Virus record (IMG/VR): IMGVR_UViG_3300046011_003454
Location: 1-32,899 of that record
DNA: 32,899 nucleotides
Origin: a virus
Reading direction: 5' to 3' (one strand)
In this document: positions 12,354 to 18,618 of the stretch, one piece after another
How positions within the stretch are numbered: the stretch's first letter is position 1
Layout: each line of letters opens with the position of its first letter
Program-made: the position numbers and the translations under genes
The notes under the pieces: generated by a model
The model's database searches: none
What the model was told of the DNA's origin: nothing
The model's input: the letters and a program-made list of their open reading frames with translations, nothing else

Positions 12354-12556
12354 TGTTCCCCCTCAATCGGCAGTTCAATCCACCACCGCCAACGCACTCC
12401 ACTTTCACTCTTGCAAGCCTCCGGCCACGCATTCAAGGCAGCGGCGATGGCTGCACGAATTGCTTCATCATGCGTTTTGAGGCGCGGACAGTAGAAAAGA
12501 TATTTATACGCAGCCGCCTCCACCACCTCATTCGGTATCTGTTCAGGCTTGATCAT
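12350..12556 (-). CDS. Hypothetical protein, 68 residues
   Basis: It starts MIKPEQIPNEVVEAAAYKYL and contains DEAIRAAIAAALNAWPEACK. This AIRAAIAAALNAWP helix recurs in small phage proteins of unknown function. GAGGAG lies upstream of the ATG at 12556, which is inside the upstream gene's last codons. Confidence 0.65.
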   Translation of the reverse strand: MIKPEQIPNEVVEAAAYKYLFYCPRLKTHDEAIRAAIAAALNAWPEACKSESGVRWRWWIELPIEGEQ

Positions 12557-12740
12557 CACGGCTCTCCTCATACCAGCACCTCACCGGGAAATTCCCTTCA
12601 GTCCATTCATCTATGATGCTGCGCGGATAGCCCTGCTCCACCATCCACGCGATGATGTCGTGGCGGCGGTCATCCGGCACGGGCTTTGGAAATCCGTATT
12701 TCCAACCTTGTGGCGGGTCAACGATCAGTGTGTCAGTCAT
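12543..12740 (-). CDS. Hypothetical protein, 65 residues
   Basis: It starts MTDTLIVDPPQGWKYGFPKP, then VPDDRRHDIIAWMVEQGYP and SIIDEWTEGNFPVRCWYEE. The PPxGWKYGFPKPxP opening recurs in small phage proteins. GAGGGGAAGC precedes the ATG at 12740. It overlaps both neighbours. Function is unknown. Confidence 0.68.
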   Translation of the reverse strand: MTDTLIVDPPQGWKYGFPKPVPDDRRHDIIAWMVEQGYPRSIIDEWTEGNFPVRCWYEESRDDQA

Positions 12741-12990
12741 GCTTCCCCTCCAGCGCGGCGCGGGCTTCTTCTGATGTCTCCACTTTAAGTAAGACCACAC
12801 CCTCCATAAGTAGATCATCACAATCGTAGTTTGGGTACTGCAATAGGAAACCCTGACCAGAACAGAACTCGACAACGGTGAACGCCTTCAGTGCATACGC
12901 CCGCAGCCTCTCAATCTCATCTGCGGCTTCCCACCTGTAATCGCTCTGGTTTAGCGATGCTTGTCTCAATACCTCAACGATGTCAGTCAC
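12733..12990 (-). CDS. Hypothetical protein, 85 residues
   Basis: It begins MTDIVEVLRQASLNQSDYRW followed by EAADEIERLRAYALKAF. The leading half is the common phage pattern in which a small helical segment (xxAADEIERLR) precedes a variable tail. The start is GTG at 12990, overlapping the stop of the primase-helicase gene (GTGA). Confidence 0.65.
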   Translation of the reverse strand: MTDIVEVLRQASLNQSDYRWEAADEIERLRAYALKAFTVVEFCSGQGFLLQYPNYDCDDLLMEGVVLLKVETSEEARAALEGKHD

Positions 12991-14732
12991 AGCGTGAACT
13001 CCTCCTCTTGCTCGACAGGGCCGTCAATATACAGCGTTGTTGAAGTATCGTAAAGAAGATTTGTTGACCCTTGTTTGCCGACCCAACTAAACCGGCATTT
13101 CCACACATGGATCTGAACAACTTGCGGGGTTTCCTTTTCACGATGGACCGTGATCCCGCAGTCCGCCTTGGCGAACCATGCGGCCGACCCCGAGATGTCG
13201 AACCCACCCGGCACGGGGATCTTCCCGTCAGCACCACGCTGCATCTTCGTGGGATGTGCCACGAACCAAATGTGAATGCCGTGGCCCATCGCAAAGGCCT
13301 TCACCTTCGTGAGCATGTCTGAGATCCACTCCGTCTCAGACTTGTCACGGCTGTCTCGACTGATAAAATTGTAAGGGTCAATGACAGCACCGCGAATACC
13401 ATAACGCAGTATAGCCACACGCAGCCGGTCAAGAATACTGTCAAGGTCAGCAAGGCTGCCATCGTCCTGATGTACAAACGAGAAGTGCTCACCGACCCAC
13501 TTGATTGCAGCATCATATTCAGTCCTGTTCATGCGGGTATGAAACCCCGAGAAGAAGTGTAAACGCGCCCTCTTGGCCATCAGCTTGGCGATGTGGAACC
13601 GGGGCTCGTTCTCGAATGAACATATCCCAAAGTTCCAACCCCGTGCCGCAGCAAGATTGACCATCACTTGGTCAATGAACTCAGACTTACCAGAACTGGG
13701 TATGCCCGTAACAATCGTGACCTGTCCCGGAACGATGGTATATAGATCGTCCACCGTGGCATAACCCGTCGACTCGCCCTTGCCCAGTCCCTTGTCGTAT
13801 AGGTCCCATACCGTATCCTTGAAGTGCTCGATATCGTACAGGCCTTGGACGGGCCAAGCTTCCGCTTCGGCTGTTGCCTTCCGCAGAGCATCCGTGCCTT
13901 CTTTAAGAAGCAGGTCGTTTGAATCCTTGATACCGTCGGGGAACTTGACACGCCAGCACTTCTCTTTGCCCACTCGTCGAGCAATCTCTTCCGCAAGTGC
14001 GTTCCCCGGTCCATCTGCATCCGTCGCAACAACGATCCTCTTAGCTGCATCAATGTACTCCTTCGCATCCCACAGGAACCGGAACTTGGTGTCTTCCGCC
14101 GGGTCGATCTTGCCTTCGGTGATCTTCAGGTTAGCCCCGTTCGGCACGGAGACGGCGGTCATGCCAGCCTCCGCCATCGCGAGGACATCCATCTCCCCCT
14201 CGACAATGATCAAGTCATCGCCTTTCTTCAGACGGTGGAGTCCAAAGAATGTGCCGGGTGAACCAGAGCATTTAAACGCCTTGTCCTTCAGGTTGCGCTT
14301 CTTGATGGCGTTGACCATACCCTTGGCGTCAAAATACGGGAATCCGACATACTCGACCCCGCTGACCTCCTGCGACACAAGCTTCAGGCTCTTCGCAGTC
14401 GCAACAGAGATCCCTCGGGATTCCAAAAAATCATAGTGCCTATCGTCCAAGGACGGTAGATCGTCCCACTTGACCGGCACAAAGTCAGAGCTTGTGTGGG
14501 TTGTCATTTTTGCATAGCTCCTTTGCGTTTCTTGCAGGCGAACAACACCTGAAACCCCGCAGTCGCCATGGTAGCACTGATAAACAATGCGATCCCACTC
14601 CCGCAGGCTAGATAGGCAGGTGTCGTGCTTCTTCTTTCTGTTCGGCGAACACCAAGGACAGGTGTATCTATGCTGTCCATTCTTGGCGTGATTGATGAGC
14701 CATAGCTCTTCGGGGCCACGATTGTCAGCCAC
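12987..14732 (-). CDS. Bifunctional DNA primase-helicase (T7 gp4 type)
   Basis: The 581-residue replisome protein would make primers and unwind the fork. The N-terminus has a zinc site (CPWC at 25-28 and CYHGDC at 53-58). The TOPRIM primase core has IIVEGEMDVLAMAEAG (175-190) and VVATDADGPGN (234-244). After a linker, the RecA-like DnaB-family helicase has Walker A TGIPSSGKS (342-350), SFENEP (371-376) and Walker B GAVIDPYNF (448-456). The start is GTG at 14732 behind AAAGGAGGG. Length is close to T7 gp4. No DNA polymerase is present in the window. Confidence 0.95.
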   Translation of the reverse strand: MADNRGPEELWLINHAKNGQHRYTCPWCSPNRKKKHDTCLSSLREWDRIVYQCYHGDCGVSGVVRLQETQRSYAKMTTHTSSDFVPVKWDDLPSLDDRHYDFLESRGISVATAKSLKLVSQEVSGVEYVGFPYFDAKGMVNAIKKRNLKDKAFKCSGSPGTFFGLHRLKKGDDLIIVEGEMDVLAMAEAGMTAVSVPNGANLKITEGKIDPAEDTKFRFLWDAKEYIDAAKRIVVATDADGPGNALAEEIARRVGKEKCWRVKFPDGIKDSNDLLLKEGTDALRKATAEAEAWPVQGLYDIEHFKDTVWDLYDKGLGKGESTGYATVDDLYTIVPGQVTIVTGIPSSGKSEFIDQVMVNLAAARGWNFGICSFENEPRFHIAKLMAKRARLHFFSGFHTRMNRTEYDAAIKWVGEHFSFVHQDDGSLADLDSILDRLRVAILRYGIRGAVIDPYNFISRDSRDKSETEWISDMLTKVKAFAMGHGIHIWFVAHPTKMQRGADGKIPVPGGFDISGSAAWFAKADCGITVHREKETPQVVQIHVWKCRFSWVGKQGSTNLLYDTSTTLYIDGPVEQEEEFTL

Positions 14733-14750
14733 TCAATCCCTCCTTTAGGG

Positions 14751-15515
14751 CTATTGGCGTTCAAGTTTTTTGATCAGAAGGTCAACCTTCCGGTCGTAGT
14801 CGGCCAATATACCTGTTCTCTGTGAGAAAGCAATTGACTTTTTGACAACATCGGGATCTTTGATGAAGTCATTTCTTGCACCGAGATCTCCTTTTGCCAC
14901 GCGCTCTATGGTTTTCTCTAGGTGCCGGACTGGTGGCAATACAGCTTTTGCTCGACGTTTCCATAAGTTTTGGAACTGCTGATAACTCAGTTCACGCAAA
15001 GCCGATCTTATCTTTTTCTTTTTAGATGTGCCGTTCGTTACGGAAAGCCATATGGATGTCGCGTCCTCGACGGGAAGCTTAAAACTTTTCTGAAACAGAT
15101 GGAGCATCGCGTGACATTCGGAGCACAAGGGAAGGAGATCGCCATCTTCCTCCTGATATATTCTTGCATACGTCCTATGATGCAGGTGCATTTCTCTTTC
15201 GTCTGAGCCGCACGACCTGCATTCTTTGTGATGGGTTTCGTAGAACGAGGCCTTTCTGGCAGCCCATTCCGTGGAGTTTATGTACTTGTTGTAATCACCA
15301 AACCCAAACTTTTTCTGCTTTACCTTCTTCTTCCTGCGGGGTTCTGACTTTTCCGAGACCCCGAAGGCATCAATGACTGCAATTCTTTTCTTGAGTTTTC
15401 TCTCAGCCCTTTCAATAGCCCTTATTGTTTTTTCTGATTTTGAATTCTTCTTTTTTAGCTTCGCTATGTTTCTCTTTAATTGCTTCGCAGAGGTCTTTAT
15501 TGACTGGATATCCAT
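14751..15515 (-). CDS. HNH endonuclease with long basic helical flanks
   Basis: The 254-residue protein has a central HNH core: CRSCGSDEREMHLHHRTYAR followed by LPLCSECHAMLH. It is flanked by lysine-rich helices (KTSAKQLKRNIAKLKKKNSK and KKRIAVIDAF before it, and FIKDPDVVKKSIAFSQRTG after it). I chose ATG at 15515 with AGGAATTGAA upstream. The upstream in-frame extension is Cys/Arg-rich and lies in the structured noncoding region. It stands between the noncoding stretch and the primase gene, as a free-standing homing nuclease might. Confidence 0.85.
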   Translation of the reverse strand: MDIQSIKTSAKQLKRNIAKLKKKNSKSEKTIRAIERAERKLKKRIAVIDAFGVSEKSEPRRKKKVKQKKFGFGDYNKYINSTEWAARKASFYETHHKECRSCGSDEREMHLHHRTYARIYQEEDGDLLPLCSECHAMLHLFQKSFKLPVEDATSIWLSVTNGTSKKKKIRSALRELSYQQFQNLWKRRAKAVLPPVRHLEKTIERVAKGDLGARNDFIKDPDVVKKSIAFSQRTGILADYDRKVDLLIKKLERQ

Positions 15516-15896
15516 TTCAATTCCTGTCCAATGAGAGCGAGGTCTCGGGCAACAGACACCACTTCCCACGGACAATGGTCCGCAGGATTGGTGCCTGAAT
15601 TCTGTCCGAACGAGCCGCTTCGGCACGAACAACAGTCAACCAAAGATAGACTGCAATTCAGGCTGTTCTCCCTTCCGTTCCCGGAACCGCAATCAGGCGG
15701 CTATGAGGGGAGATTTGCCTCGTTTGCGTAGGGCAGCCGCTCTTCACTAACCGCCCCCGTCATCTATCCGACCCATCCCTTTCCGGGAAGCTACGGTTTG
15801 CCTGTGGACTATGGTTGACAATCAACAGGACCGACCTGCGCGAAGTGGTCAATTCGCAGGATTTGACTTGAACCTACAGCCTAACACACGGGGTCG
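15516..15896. ncRNA. 380-bp noncoding region rich in hairpins; candidate structured RNA or origin
   Basis: I see no credible gene here. Several inverted repeats line up. GCCTGAATT (15593-15601) pairs with AATTCAGGC (15655-15663) and encloses CCGAA/TTCGG (15606-15623). GTTCC-C-GGAAC lies at 15677-15687, and GCGGCT/AGCCGC at 15697-15740. GTTGA-CAA-TCAAC lies at 15814-15826. CCTG..CGAA/TTCG-CAGG lies at 15835-15860. No T-tract terminator and no clear promoter were found. It lies between the 15897-16247 gene and the HNH gene of the replication block. An untranslated regulatory RNA, a replication origin or a relic of an intron-like element are all possible. Confidence 0.4.
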
Positions 15897-16247
15897 CTAT
15901 TTGTCAATAGCGCGGTCCTTGTCTACATCCCCGGTGTGTAACTCTATGAAACTCCTGACAGAAAACCTGAATCTCATTGCGTGATGGAACGCACGCTTGC
16001 GATTTCTGTCCCGTAAAAGCCTGTGAATCAAAGCACTTATCAAGACATCATCAACACCAGCGGCACCGCAGATGTACTCAAAGTCCTCGGTGTCTACCCA
16101 TTCCTTGATCTCTTTTTTGATCTCTCGGCGCTTTGACGCAGCGTCAATTACTGCCTGCGCAAGAACATGTAGCCATAGTACTCTCTCTGGTTGAAGCACG
16201 GGGTCTGGCATGGACAAAAGGAATTGATAGTTGCTCTCTTCTCTCAA
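15897..16247 (-). CDS. Conserved phage hypothetical protein, 116 residues
   Basis: It contains QPERVLWLHVLAQAVIDAAS, then EWVDTEDFEYICGAAGVDDV. The scheme ERxLWxxVxxQAxxDA ... DFxxVCxxAG is one I recognise from many phages, with no assigned function. The C-terminal half is basic. The start is TTG at 16247 in a TTGA overlap with the RusA stop, with GGAGG eight bases upstream; ATG at 16211 is an alternative. A CGCTATT-TGTC-AATAGCG hairpin (15893-15910) covers the stop codon. Confidence 0.7.
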   Translation of the reverse strand: MREESNYQFLLSMPDPVLQPERVLWLHVLAQAVIDAASKRREIKKEIKEWVDTEDFEYICGAAGVDDVLISALIHRLLRDRNRKRAFHHAMRFRFSVRSFIELHTGDVDKDRAIDK

Positions 16248-16600
16248 CGGATGGCCTCCACTGTGATCTCAGCTCGTGGATCGGACTTGTCGAGGCCCCA
16301 ATAAATGTGCTGCTCCTTGAGTTGCCTGTCGTTCAGATAGATGCAGTCCTGCATGAGATCGAAGATGAGGCTTGGGTCGAGGTCCGGTCTGCGCGATGCG
16401 TAGTAAATCCTGACTGTGATCTTGAGGTCACCCAACATGAGCGGATTGAGCACGGGGCATTGCTCCTTGAACGCCTTGCTGTACTTTAGGGCCTTTTCCG
16501 ACTTGATGAAGAACTTGCCAGTCCAGCGCCGACTGTTTGCCTTACTTGCAGGCTCTCCGTGTACGGTGAATTTTACTGTTGACTGTTGCTCTTCGCTCAT
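16244..16600 (-). CDS. rusA: RusA-like Holliday junction resolvase
   Basis: The 118-residue endonuclease resolves four-way junctions and branches before packaging. The family pattern is intact: FTVHGEPASKANSRRWTGKF (11-30), then YYASRRPDLDPSLIFDLMQD (66-85) and LNDRQ (89-93). D73, D75 and D91 correspond to the three catalytic aspartates of RusA. DPRAEITVEAI ends the fold as usual. I chose ATG at 16600. The divergent nuclease gene starts only 14 bases away on the other strand. Confidence 0.92.
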   Translation of the reverse strand: MSEEQQSTVKFTVHGEPASKANSRRWTGKFFIKSEKALKYSKAFKEQCPVLNPLMLGDLKITVRIYYASRRPDLDPSLIFDLMQDCIYLNDRQLKEQHIYWGLDKSDPRAEITVEAIR

Positions 16601-16614
16601 GTATTCCGGGGTCC

Positions 16615-17559
16615 ATGAAAATAACAAACCACTACAACATACCTGAAACAATCGTTAGGGCAGTGCTCGATGACGAGTATGACCGTGGCGATTCTGTGAT
16701 GTCTGTTACCCAACTCATATCACCACCGAGAATCGTTCTACTACAAGATGTAAACAAAGACAACTTGGAGTTGGATGTTGTGGACAAGGTTCCAGCTCTG
16801 CTGGGAACCGCAGTTCACAAGATCATAGAAAAAGGCTCAGCAGGAATTCCGGGCCATATTGTTGAGGAGCGCATGTTCGCCGAGGTTCTGGGGTGGAAGA
16901 TCTCCGGGGCTGTGGACTTGCAGATCGACAATGGTGACGGAACTTGGGCAATCAACGACTACAAAGTCACGAGCGTTTACTCGGTGCTTTCAGACAAACC
17001 TGAATGGGAACAACAGCTTAACTGCTACGCATACCTGTCTTACATCACGCATGGCCGTAAGGTGTCGAGCCTCAAGATTGTCGCAATACTGCGCGATTGG
17101 CAACGCAAACAGGCCGGACTAAAACCTGATTACCCGCAGTCTCAGATTGCTGTTGTTGACATCCCGGTGTGGACCCCGATGCAGCAGAAGACGTTCGTTG
17201 AGGATCGTGTGGCCCTGCATCAGGCGGCACAGAAAGCTGTTGACAATGGCGAGCCTCTCACTTATTGTACAGATCAAGAGCGCTGGGTTCGTGGCGAATC
17301 GTGGGCTCTTATGAAGGAGGGCCGCAAGAGCGCGGTTAAGCTATATGACAACAAAGAAGATGCAGTCTCCGCAGCAAAAGAGCTTGGAGAAGCAAGAGGA
17401 CTCAACCCCGGACATTACATCGAACACAGACCCGGCAGCCCTGTTCGCTGCGCCGGTAACTACTGCCTCGTTTCCTCGTGGTGCCGACAATACCAAGAAG
17501 AACTTAGCGGCGGCGCTGGCGGCGGCTCAGGCGGAATGCCAGAACGTCACGATGAATAA
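16615..17559 (+). CDS. PD-(D/E)XK nuclease, RecB/Cas4-like with Cys cluster
   Basis: The 314-residue exonuclease-type protein has GTAVHKIIEKG (64-74), KISGAVDLQI (95-104), WAINDYKVTS (111-120, the D-x-K catalytic strand) and EQQLNCYAYL (132-141). That is the motif order of RecB-family nucleases. Four cysteines (218, 279, 284, 290) form a C-terminal group CAGNYCLVSSWC plus one upstream, as in the iron-sulfur-bound Cas4/AddB nucleases. With ERF next door it fits a 5'-3' exonuclease plus annealase recombination pair. A possible promoter TTGACT-17-TATTCC (16579-16607) would give almost no leader. Its last 215 bases overlap the ERF frame. Confidence 0.88.
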   Translation: MKITNHYNIPETIVRAVLDDEYDRGDSVMSVTQLISPPRIVLLQDVNKDNLELDVVDKVPALLGTAVHKIIEKGSAGIPGHIVEERMFAEVLGWKISGAVDLQIDNGDGTWAINDYKVTSVYSVLSDKPEWEQQLNCYAYLSYITHGRKVSSLKIVAILRDWQRKQAGLKPDYPQSQIAVVDIPVWTPMQQKTFVEDRVALHQAAQKAVDNGEPLTYCTDQERWVRGESWALMKEGRKSAVKLYDNKEDAVSAAKELGEARGLNPGHYIEHRPGSPVRCAGNYCLVSSWCRQYQEELSGGAGGGSGGMPERHDE

Positions 17560-17983
17560 AGTAAATCCGCATTTCCGCAGCAAGTATGCAGACCTTTCTG
17601 CTGTGCGTGATGCGATCATCCCGGTGTTCAACAAGCACGGGATTTCGGTTATCCAAGCCCCGACAACCGATGGCTTCTCGGGGTTTTCACTTGAGACACG
17701 CCTTATGCACTCGTCGGGTGAATACCTGATATTCAACTTCCCGCTTCCGTCCGATACAAATAAGATGCAAGCCATTGGCTCTGCAATCTCATATGCTCGG
17801 CGCTATACATTGAGCGCCATTGCTGGTATTGCCTCAGAGGAGGATGATGATGGCAACGCGGCGACGACTACCAATGGTGGGGGACGGTCCTTCTCCGGTG
17901 CCGGAAAGTCAGGTCAAGGTTCTTCTGGAGCGACCGAATCTAGAGGTTACTCTGGCGGCGAGAACGGAGGTATCACCCTATGA
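17345..17983 (+). CDS. erf: ERF-family single-strand annealing protein
   Basis: The 212-residue recombinase anneals complementary strands. The ERF core is visible as NLAAALAAAQAECQ, NKVNPHFRSKYADLSAVRDA, IIPVFNKHGISVIQAPTTDG, then MQAIGSAISYARRYTLSAIA and EEDDDGNA. The C-terminus is a Gly/Ser-rich tail (SFSGAGKSGQGSSGATESRG). The conserved core begins about 70 bases before the upstream nuclease stops, so a real overlap is required whichever start is used. The earliest ATG is 17345; ATG at 17360 has AAAGAAG upstream. An ATG at 17552 would cut into the core. Confidence 0.85.
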   Translation: MTTKKMQSPQQKSLEKQEDSTPDITSNTDPAALFAAPVTTASFPRGADNTKKNLAAALAAAQAECQNVTMNKVNPHFRSKYADLSAVRDAIIPVFNKHGISVIQAPTTDGFSGFSLETRLMHSSGEYLIFNFPLPSDTNKMQAIGSAISYARRYTLSAIAGIASEEDDDGNAATTTNGGGRSFSGAGKSGQGSSGATESRGYSGGENGGITL

Positions 17984-18188
17984 CAAGGAATTCGATTGGG
18001 ACGCATGGTCGGGGCTTTTGGTGGCCGCGCTAATCATACCGCGCTCAACGGATCATCTGATGGACTACTGGAAGGCCAACGCTAACTTGTTGGACTATGC
18101 ACAGAAGACCAAGCCAGATGTGTTTACACGGATACGGGCAGCGTTTACTGCCCGCAAACTGGAGCTACAAGGAGGCCAAGATGGCTGA
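17850..18188 (+). CDS. Hypothetical protein overlapping the ERF tail, 112 residues
   Basis: The convincing part is the second half: YDKEFDWDAWSGLLVAALII, then DHLMDYWKANANLLDYAQKT and FTRIRAAFTARKLELQ. It is a small helical domain with regular amino-acid use. ATG at 17850 is preceded by GAGGAGG six bases upstream, and ATG at 17874 is an alternative. Either start overlaps the Gly/Ser tail of ERF in another frame by over 100 bases. The N-terminal part may therefore be shorter than drawn. A role with ERF is likely from position only. Confidence 0.6.
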   Translation: MATRRRLPMVGDGPSPVPESQVKVLLERPNLEVTLAARTEVSPYDKEFDWDAWSGLLVAALIIPRSTDHLMDYWKANANLLDYAQKTKPDVFTRIRAAFTARKLELQGGQDG

Positions 18189-18438
18189 GTACGACAACCG
18201 AAATACGTTCACCCTGTTCCGAAACAACCGCAAGGAAAAGGATACCCATGCGGATTTTCAGGGGACATTCACCGACATGGATGGTCGTGAATACTGGATC
18301 AATGCATGGTCCAAGACCCCGAAGAATGGCGGCGAGAAGTTCCTTTCCGGCAGCATCAAGCTGAAGGAGCAGAAGGGCAACGGTATTTCACGCGCACCCG
18401 CCAAGAGCAACAGCATGTCGGATGAGATGCCGTTCTAA
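18181..18438 (+). CDS. Small SSB-like protein with acidic PF tail
   Basis: The 85-residue protein reads MAEYDNRNTFTLFRNNRKEK, then DTHADFQGTFTDMDGREYWI and a Lys-rich strand segment. It ends SNSMSDEMPF. I recognise the pattern (NxxxLFxNxxKxxxxxxDxxGxxxxxGxEYWxxxW) from small phage proteins. The tail resembles the SSB C-terminal tip (DDDIPF) that recruits partner proteins. AAGGAGG lies upstream of the ATG. Adjacent ERF and nuclease support a single-strand DNA role; binding is inferred. Confidence 0.72.
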   Translation: MAEYDNRNTFTLFRNNRKEKDTHADFQGTFTDMDGREYWINAWSKTPKNGGEKFLSGSIKLKEQKGNGISRAPAKSNSMSDEMPF

Positions 18439-18618
18439 CCAATAGCTGCCGAGAGGTAGAGCCGGTGGGATTTCCTCCTTTCCTCCGCGACCGGCACCAT
18501 TACGACTCCAGTGGAAAAACGGAAGAGGCTATAGTGGTAGCTGATTTTGTGTGGAGCCCCGCAATCTGGAGCGCAGACCGCCAATAACGTGAAGGCGGTC
18601 AATTTATCGGAGGAAAAA
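18439..18618 (+). promoter_or_regulatory. Leader region of the C5 methyltransferase with hairpin
   Basis: GACCGCC (18576-18582) pairs perfectly with GGCGGTC (18594-18600) across 11 bases. This stem ends eight bases before the ribosome binding site CGGAGG. A GCCGGT/ACCGGC inverted repeat lies further upstream. No clear promoter is seen. The hairpin could be an operator or translational control for the methyltransferase. Confidence 0.45.

Noticed and set aside
13780-14436. Plus-strand frame of 218 codons
   Set aside because: Antisense to the primase-helicase, Ser/Arg-rich without any motif.
14504-14764. Minus-strand 86-codon frame over the primase start
   Set aside because: It is a shifted reading of the primase zinc-binding region, with no good start signal.
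15531-15731. Plus-strand 66-codon frame in the hairpin-rich region
   Set aside because: No ribosome binding site, odd composition, and opposite to the local direction of transcription.
15835-15890. T-arm-like bases (GGTTCAAGTC on the minus strand)
   Set aside because: The flanks cannot form the T-stem, acceptor or anticodon arms, so it is not a tRNA.
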